A stretch of DNA of 64,000 bases, from assembly GCA_020809705.1 (NCBI GenBank), contig CP085831.1, positions 5,456,001-5,520,000 on the forward strand, given 5' to 3'. Every line of letters begins with the position of its first letter. Position 1 is the first letter of the stretch. The translations under genes were made by a program, and so were the position numbers. Source of the DNA: Calonectria ilicicola (lineage: Eukaryota; Ascomycota; Sordariomycetes; Hypocreales; Nectriaceae). Positions 11,021-22,500 of the stretch are shown here, piece after piece. A model generated the notes under the pieces. The model was not told the origin of the DNA, did no database searches, and saw nothing but the letters and a program-made list of their open reading frames with translations.

Positions 11021-12588
11021 GATGAAATATTGTCAAGTAGACTTGTTGAATAGGATATGATAATAGGGAAGAATCTTGGTGTCGAGGGAGCACCTTTTTA
11101 TCTACTTTAAAGCGCCCTAGGCCTCCCCCTCAGCTGCGCATTTGATCACATTGCCTAAAGCTGTCACCGTCAGCCATGGTGTCAGCTCTTACTCTCATCT
11201 GTGTAGGATTCGCAACGAATAGAATACCCCGCATCAAGAGTTGAAGGCAAAAGCTAAGGTCCAGGCCGGAACTAGCGTTGCTGGTGGCTGACTGGACGGG
11301 CACCCATTTCCAGCCCTATCATTGGGGTGACATCAAGTGCATGAGTGCTGAGCGCACCCTCATCATTCGCGGCAACAGTGAAATCGGTTATGCATTAGTC
11401 TGATTTGCCCACACATACTATCTCTGCGAATCCGTTGTGGCTGTGGATGCGTGGGACTATCCTCAAATGTCCGGGGACACTTTCGAGCTGTCGCAGGGTA
11501 GCCCTGGAGAACGCACTAATCATACTTACTATTGGAGACTATTGGTTCTAGTGCGGCGTGGGTGGGGTGGTGCTTGTGGAAAATCAGTCACGTTGTGGCG
11601 AGCTATCTTGAGACATTTGTCGTGACTGATGACCGACCACCCAAGTCTAGAAAATAGCCCAACTCTATGCGTACATATCCGCCGTGGACACCATGCGAGG
11701 GCGGAAGCGAAAGACCAATGGCAGTGAGATGTCCCTTGGCAAATTCGCCTAATTATGAGACTAGCAAGAACGAATAGCAGCAAACAGGTCGGCGGACCGC
11801 TCCTAGATTGGTAAATTTAGCTCATGACATGAAGACTGACTTGAGAGGGGCACGGTGTGGCTGGCTGCACTTTTATGGCTAGCTAACACTTCTACGGCTG
11901 GCTGGGGCTGAGTCGGACTCTAGCTCGGATATCCCAAACGGGACAAAAACTCTTGCTAGCTGACTATTCCATAGATTCAGCTTGCTGGACCCGGTTCCAA
12001 TGGTCCCTTTATTCTCTCAATAGTCTGGCATGGTTCGCCCTAGACCCTATTTCGCATTCTTGAGGTATCCACGGGCCGGCCCGTCCGTAGAGCTAACTCC
12101 GAGGCTGGTAAATTCGTGAGTAGAGACCTCTTGGAAGTAACATCAAGTTCTGTGGCACTGTATGTTCGAGATACTAATACTCTAGAAATCTTCTCTTCAA
12201 AACTTGGTGGCTCTGCTTGGCCACTCACTATTATTTGGTCATGCCTATGTCTTGGTAGGTCTCATGCACGATGTGTGATCGTTACCAAAATTTGATGTAA
12301 ATCTGAAGAGATAAAAGGTCATCACATGGGTTTGGGACCCTGTTAGCTCCAAGATCCAGAAATATATACAACTATTACAATGAATTCTTCTTGTTTACAT
12401 GTAGGCTACGTCATAATTTGACCCGGTAATCGAGTGCAGTTTCTTGCCCACACCATCCTTGGTTGATCACCCTATATATGCTTGCTCCGCAATCAGACAC
12501 CGAGGGTGCCGGGAGCGTTTTATCCTATTTCTTCTCTAATAAATCCCGTCTCATGGCTCCAACCACTGCTTAAAAAGAAATTGCGCAT
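11021..12588. other. Gene-free stretch between the two FAD enzyme genes
   Basis: It contains short ORFs of 60-84 codons with no recognisable features. The left part must hold the promoter of the ALO-type gene. The stretch 11840-11960 has a tandem-like run of GCTGGCT/GGCTAGCT words but no clean repeat unit. Confidence 0.5.
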
Positions 12589-14019
12589 CTACAGTTTCGA
12601 TGCAGGATCTAGCAAGTCTTGCATTTCAGCTCGGGGCCACTCGGGGTTTAAGGCAGGGTCCGGACGCTCTCGGTCCCAAGCCCATTTATTTGACAGTTCG
12701 GGTGACAGAGTGCCCTCGAGCATCTGCAAGACGTATTTTCCAAGCACAGGGAAGAACTTATAGCCATGGAAAGAGCCGCAGGTCGCGACATAAAGACCCT
12801 TGGATGCTGCGTGCGGGGAAATGATAAAGTCTCCACTGGTCGTGAAGGCGTCCCTAAATTCCTCATGTTTAGCGCTTGTTAAAGGGCAGGGGGGTAGCGT
12901 GTGTTGGCTTACCAGCAGACGCGGTACTTGGTCATCTCCCAGCTCGCACTCTCGGGGCCGTAAAAGACCTGCTTCGCGTATGTGATGTCATCTTTGAGTT
13001 TCTTGGACACCTTCCACTGCGCGTAGTGTGGTTCTGGAGGCGGCGTTGAGATGAAGCGACCGGGCAGCACTTCGCGCGTGTTTTTAAAGATGGTTTGGCC
13101 CCACCACTTGAGCTCTCTGTCTGGTGTCGGAGGGAGACTGCCAATAAAAGGACCTGTCTCGATGGTTAACATTCTATCATAGCGCAATGCATTCAAGGGG
13201 CTGAAGTATACCTGTTTCTGCAGTGTATCCTTGGAATCCAACGGGCATCTTCTCAAATGTTTTGTATGATTCTTTGTCCAACTGTGTCATTCCAGTCGTG
13301 ATGCCACCCGCCACGATCCTGGACCCGGCTCGAAGATCTGTCTTGCCACTGCTCGCTGCGCTGAATTCCAGCAACTTGGATGTGAATGCTCCGGTGCAAA
13401 GCACAACATTTGAAGCCTCTAGGACGGTTCCCGAGACGGTTTTGAGCCCGTAGCAGTCGCCGTCTTTATTGAAGAGCAACGTTGCGACATCGGCTGTCAC
13501 ATACTTGACACCAAGCTCTATCGCTTTACGCGTCACAGCCACTAAGCAGTCTCCGGCGGCAGCCCACCCGCTCGTCTTGTTTACAAGCACTTCTTTGACG
13601 TTGGTATAATCGGCCTTGTCAAAAAGTCCCCCATACAACTTGCGCGCTTCTTCGATCGGAACAGCTGAGATGTCAGCCTTTCGTCCTAGCTTTTTATAGT
13701 TGTTGATGACATCTTGGGCATAGTCGCTGCGGCATATCCAATAAACACCAGTCTCATGGAAATATGGCTTCCAAAGAGGGTCTGATTTGAAGACATCTTG
13801 TGCTTCTATCGCCAATTGACAGTAGACAATATCATCATAATCGGCGCGCACTACCTTGTTCCAATCCCAAGATGCAGCCACGCGACTGTCTGCGTCGAAA
13901 GCATCCCGGTCAACTAAGGTGATGGACGCATTGGGGTATTTTTGGATAAGATGATAAGCGGTGGATACTCCAAACACACCAGCTCCAACGATGATATATG
14001 AAGGCTTGGTTGAGCTCAT
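12589..14019 (-). CDS. FAD-dependent amine oxidase (DAO family, amadoriase/sarcosine-oxidase-like)
   Basis: Three exons (complement of 12589-12853, 12913-13153, 13212-14019) give 437 residues, the usual length for fungal fructosyl-amino-acid oxidases. Both introns (13211-13154, 58 nt; 12912-12854, 59 nt) have GT/AG ends, and the joints restore family motifs (YTAETGPFIGSLPPTP and KYRVCWDAFTTSGDFIISPH). The N-terminus has the Rossmann signature YIIVGAGVFGVSTAYHL binding the ADP of FAD. The C-terminal block GLYVATCGSFHGYKFFPVLG fits the flavin-contacting region of this family. The enzyme should oxidise a secondary amine (glycated amino acid, sarcosine, pipecolate or saccharopine) to an imine, producing H2O2. 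It ends differently from a classical SKL peroxisomal signal but finishes in SKL-stop (ASKL), so peroxisomal import is plausible. The exact substrate cannot be told. Confidence 0.85.
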
Positions 14020-14133
14020 TTTGAACAGAGGGAAGAAAGGCTTTGAAGAATCTTGATAGTGACACTGCAAGCAAAAACCCGACTTCAATCCTGGAATTTA
14101 TACAGGAGTCAGCATTTCTCATTGCGCCCTTGG

Positions 14134-14209
14134 CTTGTCAATGTGTTTTTTTCTGTCCGAACCCGAATCTTGTCAATCAGTGCGCCCATGGCTTGTCAAC
14201 AACTTGTCA
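14134..14209. promoter_or_regulatory. Four CTTGTCA boxes upstream of the amine oxidase gene
   Basis: The heptamer CTTGTCA (TGACAAG on the coding strand of the gene) occurs at 14134-14140, 14169-14175, 14192-14198 and 14203-14209, about 115-190 bp upstream of the ATG at 14019. Two copies lie in a longer direct repeat, TGCGCCC(T/A)TGGCTTGTCAA (starting near 14123 and 14181). Four copies in 76 bp is far above chance. The binding factor is unknown. Confidence 0.45.
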
Positions 14210-15161
14210 TTGCGGCTAGTGTAGCCTTGTTAGGTTTAGTGTACCGTGTCTGATGGATCAAACCCTCTTTGGTTGGTAGCTGGCGACGAGTCCCATCGGC
14301 TCTGCATCCGATGAACGTTTGTTGCTCCGATAATGGGAATAGATCAAATTAGTGGGATAACAATGAATTAAAAAAAAATAAATGTAAGTCGTATCGTGCT
14401 TTCTCCTTATCAACTGTCCCGGGGCAAACTTTACAGCAAGCACCACACATCTTGCTTGCATCAGTCAACGGAATGTCTCCCGTGTATCGATGACCCACTC
14501 CGCTACCAAAGGTAATAGGTTAGCTGCACGGCGCTTAGCGAGCTTGGCGGATTCGGCCTCAATCAGTTTGCAACTGGCAGCTGTCTTTTTCGGGGTGCCG
14601 CGGCAGCAGCAGACATTTCGGGACGAGCACAGATAGTTAGAAGGGCGAAGGATCGGAGCGGATGAAACGAAAATCAAGATCGCATGCATTATTGATTGAA
14701 TTTGCGGATCCGATTGAAATATCCTGTCCTCGTCGTGCATTGAAGATGTTCGCATCGGCGAACGTTATTCCAAGGTAGTATTTTACAAAGATGCATGGTT
14801 ATTATCTGAATCTCATACCAATTTCATTATAGCACCTACTATCACAGGTATATTGAGGCTCTCAATATTAATTTCCATTCTATCACCCTGACTCATGGGT
14901 CTAGCCACACAGCTCATAGATTGGAAACTTGGACGCATCATTGCTGGCATTTATTTTAGTGAGAAGAAATAAGCTGGAAGATGAGCAGAAGAGATTTTAG
15001 GAAGGACTAGAGGGCAATACTGCCCATTGGATTGTTTTTTAATTTTAGTGAGGATGAGTTTTGTTTTGTGAATCACATTTGTGTTTCAGTCGATATTAGG
15101 TTGAAATACAACTGATAGCCTTGGGGTCTGGAGAGTTCTATATAAAGGATGTCTAAATAGC

Positions 15162-15644
15162 TCAATTGTTGACCTCGTTGTAGCCAGACCTACCATCTGT
15201 CGTATAGGTATCATCCCTCTTGGTCTGACCTTCGTTATAACCAGACCTGCCTCCCTCTATCTCATATACACCATCATCCCGCTTGGTCTGGCCTTCATTG
15301 TAGCCAGATCTTCCCCCTTCAACCTCGTAGGTACCGTCATCTCGCTTAGTTTGACCTTCATTGTAGCCAGACCTCCCTCCCTCTACCTCATATGTACCAT
15401 CATCGCGCTTGACCTGATCTGGATCCATCTCGTTGTAGCCGGATCTCCCATCGGTGGTGTAGGTACCATCGCTCCTCTTCACCTGATCTGGTTTGACGCT
15501 GTTGTATCCAGAACGTCCGTCGGTCTCATAGGTACCGTCTCTCTTGTAGCTTTCGAGCCTTTGAGAGGTATCAACCTCTGGCATGGCAGCGGGAAGCGCG
15601 AAGGCCGTGATGGCAAAGGTGACGAGAGCGTATGCGTAACGCAT
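15162..15644 (-). CDS. Secreted KEX2-type tandem-repeat precursor, candidate RiPP or signalling-peptide precursor
   Basis: The frame from the ATG at 15644 codes for 160 residues. A signal peptide (MRYAYALVTFAITAFALPA) and a short pro-segment end at SYKR. Six tandem units follow, separated by five further Lys-Arg pairs, the cleavage site of the Golgi protease KEX2. The units are about 17-23 residues and share DGTYE(V/T)(E/D)G(G)RSGYNE, with two conserved tyrosines each; units 3 and 4 are identical as peptides, and the last ends in NEVNN without KR. This architecture defines the fungal KEP class, which includes the precursors of ustiloxin- and phomopsin-type cyclic peptides and alpha-pheromones. 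The repeats do not resemble pheromone sequences. No UstYa (DUF3328) enzyme is visible in the window, so modification is unproven. The in-frame ATG at 15668 would add 8 residues before the signal peptide and is less likely. Confidence 0.85.
   Translation of the reverse strand: MRYAYALVTFAITAFALPAAMPEVDTSQRLESYKRDGTYETDGRSGYNSVKPDQVKRSDGTYTTDGRSGYNEMDPDQVKRDDGTYEVEGGRSGYNEGQTKRDDGTYEVEGGRSGYNEGQTKRDDGVYEIEGGRSGYNEGQTKRDDTYTTDGRSGYNEVNN
15165..15539 (-). repeat. Six in-frame tandem repeats encoding KR-delimited peptides
   Basis: On the minus strand, units start at residues 36, 58, 81, 102, 123 and 144 of the precursor. The RSGYN block and the following AGACC/AGATC-rich DNA recur every 63-69 nt. 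Units 3-5 are the most alike, suggesting recent duplication in the middle of the array. Confidence 0.85.
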
Positions 15645-17975
15645 GTTGGAGGTTGTCAAAGTAAACAAATGGTGTGTGATGATGGAGTTATGATTCGGAT
15701 CTTGTTGAACAAGAGCTTGTTTCTTGAGTGGTACGATTTGTTCTTTTGCGAGGGAAGATGGCGAGGGATTAAAATCAGAGTTTTGAGCGGGTGATGTTGT
15801 TGGCTCTTAAGTACTTGTGTAAGCCCCTGTATCTGCTGTCAACCAACAGTCATACCAGGATCCTTCATGAAAGTTGTTGGTTGTTGAACTGTGATTTCGC
15901 TTCCCCTCACACGTGATAAAAACCACCAGGAACCCTAGCAAAAGCTTCTGAATCGGTTAGCATGCTGCGCTCAGCTGAAAAATCTTCCTGCAAAGACCCC
16001 AGTGCCAATTTCTGAACTGGCGGACACATTCCGCTCGACAAATGACGTATCACGAAGCCGTAATAATCACTCCGGTCGGAAGTGGAAAAACTAGTGTTGG
16101 CTTGTTCGCGATACCATCACTTCCCCTTGTAGTTAGCATGAACGGGTGACCTATGAAGGAGACTACCTATCAAATGAGGAGGCATTCATGTCACTTTGTG
16201 GATGTTCGACTTGGCAGCCTATCGGGATTGGTGGATGGCATCCTACACAGCCTAGTGGCGCATGCTATGGTGTGTGAGTTTCTTTTTCCATCCAGATTTT
16301 TAGCATTTCGCAAAGTCCCAGAAAAAAGAAAACTTGTAAGCTTATTAGTGTCCGAGCGGTGCATATCGACTAAAATCTCCAAGGAAATATTTCTGTCACT
16401 CTTGTGAATCATTGCCTTCTGGAGTTTACAATGACAGAGGTCTCGGAAGCCGGCAAGGCTATTGTTTGCGACATTGGTGTGATGGAGATGATGATAGGTG
16501 TCTGAGACAGTATTGGTGGAAAATCCCTCAAGGCATCCGTGGATGCTGGGGGAAAATTAATACGTAGTTGGCAGTGCTTAATCAGTATGGTGCCATAAAA
16601 TTGAACCGAGGTATGCTCATGGCCTGAAATGGCTACCTCCAAGGGGAGGGATTAATTTATTTCTGGTTATTTAATTTTGGGAAAATACAATTTGGTTGTT
16701 TGCATTTCTGGCTTTACTGTATTGGCTAACTAGCTGAATGGGCGTGAGACTGGCAAAGGTATGTGTTTCGCAGTGTTAGATTGGGAATTAAAACAAAGCT
16801 TCAGGACATAAAGCGTTTTAGGTAGGGATTAAAAACAATCTATCGTCATAGAAAGGAAAAAAAGATTATTGATTTCAGTCGATTGTGGAAGAAAAGAAAT
16901 GGAATGTGCCATTCCACCGTCAATTCATCACACGGTTATGATCCCGCGATTTCATCCCTTTCGAGTAGCCATTACTGCCATCATGAATTCCAAAATTGAG
17001 ACTAGCGCCTCCTACAGTTCTAGAAATAACCTCAATATATATGGATGCTTATGGAGCCTCCATCGTAGATCTGACTCGTGTTATATTCTCTTGGCCCGAA
17101 TGGGGTGATGAAGGCTGGACGGTTTGACTTTTAAGTCAGTTAGAACACTGACATCAATAGGACCGCTCACTCATGCCAAAATTTATTTCTAGCTGTCATA
17201 TATACTACAGGAGAACAACTGACGGAATTAGAGTACAGTAGATGAAGTAGCAGTGGTGCGGTGGACTTGTTCTGAAAGTAGAATGACCCTCAAATTTCTT
17301 TTTCACAAGGGCAGTGGCCCCGCATACGATTCACTGACTATGTTAGTGAATACTGATGAAGAACAAACCTCTAGGCGATTAGGTTTGTAGTGAAGGAATG
17401 TTGAACAAATGCTTCATGCTGTTTATGCGGGTACGGCTTGATCGCAATTAGCTTTCGAGGTGTGTGGAGCCTACTGTTTCAAATACCACATAGCGTAATC
17501 AATGGATATGCCGAGGAAATTTACGCGACGAAGGGGAGATACGACATCAATAATACAGTATGACAAGTGAAACAGATGGCTATCTTGGCTTCAGAACTCT
17601 TTCTTGGACATAGTTAAGGCAGAATGGCCGGGTATCTAAATCTCGTTTGTCTCTTTGGTCCACATGGTTTGGCCATTCCCTTTTACCTAGATTCGCGTGT
17701 TTCCGAAGCCCTGGACATGAACTAACCAGAACAGGTAACCATTCACAGGTTTATTCTCTGAACCAACCGACTTGACTGTTGTTGGTTGTTGGTTACTTTT
17801 TGTGGGTGCGGGCGTTAAATAGCCGGACCGCTAGGCATAATCGTGGCCTATCAATCAGATCTAGAACACAAGGCATAGCCCTCATTTGGCTCTGCCTTGA
17901 CCCAACTGCATGGAATAATACGTCCCAGAACGACGGTGAGATCTAATTAACATCGGGTTTAATCCCCAAAGAAAC
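15645..17975. other. Gene-free stretch between the repeat precursor and the Thr-rich ORF
   Basis: Only ORFs of at most 84 codons occur and none has a domain or signal peptide. The right border of the peptide-precursor promoter contains GTTGTTGGTTGTTGAACTG (about 15870-15888) facing TCAACCAACAGTC (about 15838), an imperfect inverted repeat, and a CACGTG box near 15910. Another GTTGTTGGTTGTTGGTT run lies at about 17777. Confidence 0.4.
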
Positions 17976-19352
17976 TTGAGGCTGAATGCGTTAATTTCCA
18001 CCGTATCGACTAGGAGCACAGAGATTGCGAACGTGCCCCAGTTCACTAAGACGAGTTGGTGTGATGCGACAACCATCACCGTTGATGTAACTAAAACGGT
18101 ATCTATAACTATTACGTCAACTCCTGACGCGTTATTTCTTACAGAGGCAGTTGAAAATACAGCGATGGATACGGCAACAATTGCAGTTACAAGCAGCCTT
18201 TCACAGAAGACGTAGAAAAGTCAGTGCATCACTGGAACTCAAGCGGTCACAACAGAAGCAGTCACGGTGTCAAGTACGACAACCATTACGCCAGGGCCGT
18301 CAACATCAACTACAACGATCAAAATACTTCGGAACACGACCAAATACATTATTTACACAGTCAGGGACAAGCTGTCTACGATAACGCTCTTTGACAAGAC
18401 GACATTGACAAAATATGGATCGACAAAGACGATAACAGAGTCACACACTATTACTCTACGTCCATCCACGACTACAAAGACGGTGCTTTCTACATCAACT
18501 ATTAGTTTGCCATGTCTCAGTGACGATGCTGTAAGGAGCAACCGCAGGCGACAAGGAGAGATGTACGAGGTACCAAACCGTTTCGATCTGGCAGGTAGTA
18601 CGTTCATTACATTCACAACTACGAAATATATTCCAAAGTCAACCACCACTACCGCTACAATTGACATGAACGTTATCGAACTAAAAACGGTTTATACGAC
18701 TCCTGCTACAACCTTTGTCTGCGGTAATTATTACACAACAGTAACAACTAAGACTACGACGTCAACGTCTACTTTTATGGAAATAGCTTCCACACCTATC
18801 AGCACTATCAAGACAGAAATAACCGATGTGAAGACTGTTACGAACACAGAAACGTCAACTTGGACCCCTGATCCTCTCACTATCACCATCTGCTCCAAGG
18901 TGGACATGACACTTACCGTTACATCAACCTCGACAAAAACAAAAACATCGACAGCCAAAAGACCCACTGTAGTGGTGACAGTCATATATAAGTCGACCCA
19001 AACTATCTTCCAGAGTTCGACCATGAAGATGGCTGCCGATCCTGCGACGGTCACGATCCAAAAGTCCGGATTATTGCTAACCACGACTGTGTATCCGGCG
19101 AAAACCATCAATGTTACGACTAGACTACCATGCAGGAGTACAACTGTGACGCGAACTGATGTGGTCAGGGAGACTAGCTGTTCTGAGACAAACGCATTGG
19201 TGCGTGCCAGCAGCCCCTCCCCGAGTAACTGTGTGCCCAGCAAAAATCCCTCATTTCTCAACTGGGGTGCACCGCGCTCATGGTTGAAAATTTGTATTTG
19301 TGGAGCTCTTGGAGCGGCTTGTGGATGGTTTACGCATTGTATCGCTCGTTGA
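17976..19352 (+). CDS. Thr/Ser-rich wall-like protein, frame interrupted by one TAG
   Basis: From ATG 17976 the frame runs to 19352 and is extremely rich in Thr, Ser and Val (blocks such as TTTITPGPSTSTTT, KTTTSTSTF, VTSTSTKTKTSTA), the composition of O-glycosylated fungal wall or adhesion proteins. One TAG (18213-18215) interrupts it after SSLSQKT, and the composition continues unchanged in the same frame, so either it is a nonsense mutation or a short unrecognised intron lies there. No convincing signal peptide precedes the visible start, so an upstream exon may be missing. The C-terminus has a short hydrophobic stretch (WLKICICGALGAACGWF), possibly a membrane anchor. The function is unknown. 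Confidence 0.45.
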
Positions 19353-19599
19353 CTGACCAGCACAGTCGCGATGAGATGCTGTATTTACAGGACCCGGGAT
19401 CTCTTTTTTACTGAACGCTTTTAAGCGGTTTGCAACTGTGTTTGATAGGCAATAATTTTATGGGTTTGTGTGGTATGTGGATAGTAGTGGTGTAATTGTA
19501 TCTTGTAATATGGGCTAGATTGAAGATTGAATCCATTCTACTATCTGGTCATCCTTGGCCTTATTAAGTACATGGACCGCATAGGTTCTTGGCATAGAA

Positions 19600-22500
19600 T
19601 TACTTACGACGGTCGTGAACTTGGTGGAATTTAATGTATTGTTCTACACCCGCGCGGCCATGTTCATTCTTGATCCCGACGAGCCAATCTTCCTCGGGTG
19701 CAGGCAGCAGCTGTTTGGCTGGGTCTGCGCCGGCATCGAGGAGCATTTCAACAATATTCCAGGAGCCAAGGACGGCAGCGGCATTGAGAGCACTTCCATA
19801 TAGCCCCCCGGGAATGTTTGGATCAGCGCCTCGTTCCAGCAGCAGGCGGGTAAGTGATGGAAAACGCGTCTTCACAGCTGCCTGTAGGACCGAGCCAAAC
19901 TTGCCACCTTGAACATTAGGGTCAGCGCCCAGGTCAAGCAGCCGGCAGATCGACTCTGCTTGGCATGAAGAGACGGCTGCCTGTAGGGCTGAGCCGAAGA
20001 CACCTCCTTGCGCATGGATGTCGATGTCTGGGCAGTTTTCGAGTAGAAACTTGACGTTCACGGAGCCGCACGGGCTGGCGCATCCTGACTGCAATGGGGA
20101 ACCGTGAATCTCGGAGGCGATGTTGATGTCGGCGCCGTGCTTGAGTAATAGTTGTAGGATCTTTGTGGTCCCCTGAGATGCAGCGGCATGACAGGCACTG
20201 CCAAACTTGCCGCCTCGAGTGTTGATGTTGGCACCGTTGTCTATCAAGAGACGCGCCACGTCTACATTGTTCCTAATGCATGCAGCCTGCAGAGCAGTCC
20301 CATAACAATCACCCTCAGCGTTGATGTCGGCGCCATTCTCTATTAAGAGACGCACCAAGGGCGCATTGCCTTTGGCGCATGCGACATGAAGAGCAGTCCC
20401 CCCGCCAACGTTAGCGTTGATGTCGGCGCCATGATCTAAAAGTAGCTGAGCCTTTTTGACACCGGACTCATTGCAGGCGGCCTGCAAGGCGTTGCCATAG
20501 GGCCCGAGTTGGTTGCTGACTTTTGCACCGCGGCTGAGCAGCAATTGTAATACTGTAGTAGTGCGGGAATTCGAGGCGGCACATAGCAATGGGCTCCCAA
20601 ACTTCCCGCCCCCAGCGTTGACATCAGCACCACTGTCTAATAGAAGCATGATCATCTCCTCGTTTCCCCTGTCACAAGCAGCTTGAAGCGCAGTTCCATA
20701 CTCGCCGCCTTCAGCATTGACATCAGCACCATGATCCAGTAGCAGCCTGATTATGTCTACGCTGTCAACGCTGTCACAGGTACATGCGACCTGCAGAGCG
20801 TTGCCGTACTGTCCCCCTTGTGCGTTCACGTCGGCACCATGGTCTAGTAGCAGCTTTGCTATGTCCACTCTCTTTTGATAACATGTGGCCTGTAGAGCGT
20901 TGTTGATTTCTCCGGCTTGAATGTTCACGTCAGCGCCCTTGTCCAACAGGAACTGCACGTCACATATCCTGGATCCTGTATTTAAACATAGAAGTTGTAG
21001 TGCAGTCCCGTATCGCCCCTTGTGGGCATTAACATTAGCACCGCGTTCCACCAGGAGCCGCATGAGCGCAGCGGGGTGCTCCTGTACTCCGCATGCTGCT
21101 TGCAATGCACCGCCGAACATGCCACCCTGTGCGTTCACGTCAGCGCCGCGATCAAGCAACAGCCTCGCCGCCGCCACTGATGTAGGGTAATTTCCCACGC
21201 TACTATTTGCGCACACCGCCTGGAGCGGGAAGCCATACTCCCCACTGCGGGCGTTGACATCAGCCCCTCCCTGCAAAAGTAGATCGAATTCGTCTCCGAA
21301 AGTATTCTCGGCTACCTTGCACAACGCTGCCCCTTGTCTTTCCACGCTGGCGCCATTGTCGACCAAAAATTGAAGGCATTCGGCTGTGCCCCTGGAAGTC
21401 ACGGTTGACGTCATGGCGCACTCTCCGTCAGGCGTAGTCAAATTCACGTCAGCTTCCCGCGCAACAAGCAACTGCACTACAGAGAGGTGGCCGCACTTCG
21501 CAGCTACCTGTAGAGCTGATCCCCGCCCGCCGTGCTGTGTATTAATAGTGGCTCCGCGGTCGAGAAGAAACTCCACCACAACCCTGTCCCCTGCTGTTGC
21601 TGCTGCATAAAGCGGGATTCCAACTTCCGTGTTGATATCAACGCCTCTATCTAGTAGCACCCGGACAACGTCCTTGCCCCCTGAATATGCTGCCGCGAAC
21701 ATGGCTAAGTCAATATCGTTTTGGGTTAAGTACTTGTTTGTACTTAGCAACATTTCAGTGAGCTGAACTAGACCAAGTCGCGCAGTGGTGCATAGTTCTC
21801 TCGGAACATATCAAACACTCGGTCTTTGGGGTAATTTGGCAATGTATCAAGGAGGAGACCAAGGCTTTCACTCCAACTCGCCAATGCCTCCGCTGCCATG
21901 CGTGTGACGTTGGGTGGCCATTCCTCGCGCCGAATCATCTCAAGGTGCGCCATCCAGTACTTAGTTGTGTATGACATCAATGGGAGAGCGAATGGGTCCT
22001 TTGCACTGCTACAATACAAATGATAGCATAGACTTGATTGTGCAATGTGCAAGTGTCCCTTGCTTTCTGTGAATGAGAATTCCGCCGCTGGACCCCTGAT
22101 AATGCGATCTGATATCAGATACTCCTTGACCGAGAAGTGGGTGAAACGAACATATTTTTCAATAGTATGAAAAATTCCCAGCCTCTTTTCGGCTACAACT
22201 AGACTTGGTACATATTTAAGCAAGTCCTCGGGCTTGAACATCCGCTCGGCTTCATCATATGGTACCTCACGCTCGGGGTGGAGGATGAAAATTTCCGCCA
22301 GTTGGTCAAGTCGAAGAGTTACTTTTGAGAATGCTAGCCACTTGAGTGCTCCCAAAACTTGAGACCGAAATTTTGGGCTTACACTCAAGAGTGCCCTGTC
22401 ATATGTGTCGTCAAGCCCAACTGGGAGACTTTTGAGAGTCGCACGGATATCCGAGATAGACGACAGATCTTGCAACATGTCAAACTGACAGTAGATATAC

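Noticed and set aside
18353..19363. Val-rich minus ORFs opposite the Thr-rich gene
   Set aside because: They are the complement of repeated Thr codons (ACN to NGT), so they are a composition artefact.
21763..21818. Frameshift between NACHT and ankyrin parts
   Set aside because: An intron of 56 nt joins the frames, though with a weak GTGTTT donor; kept as an uncertainty rather than called a pseudogene.
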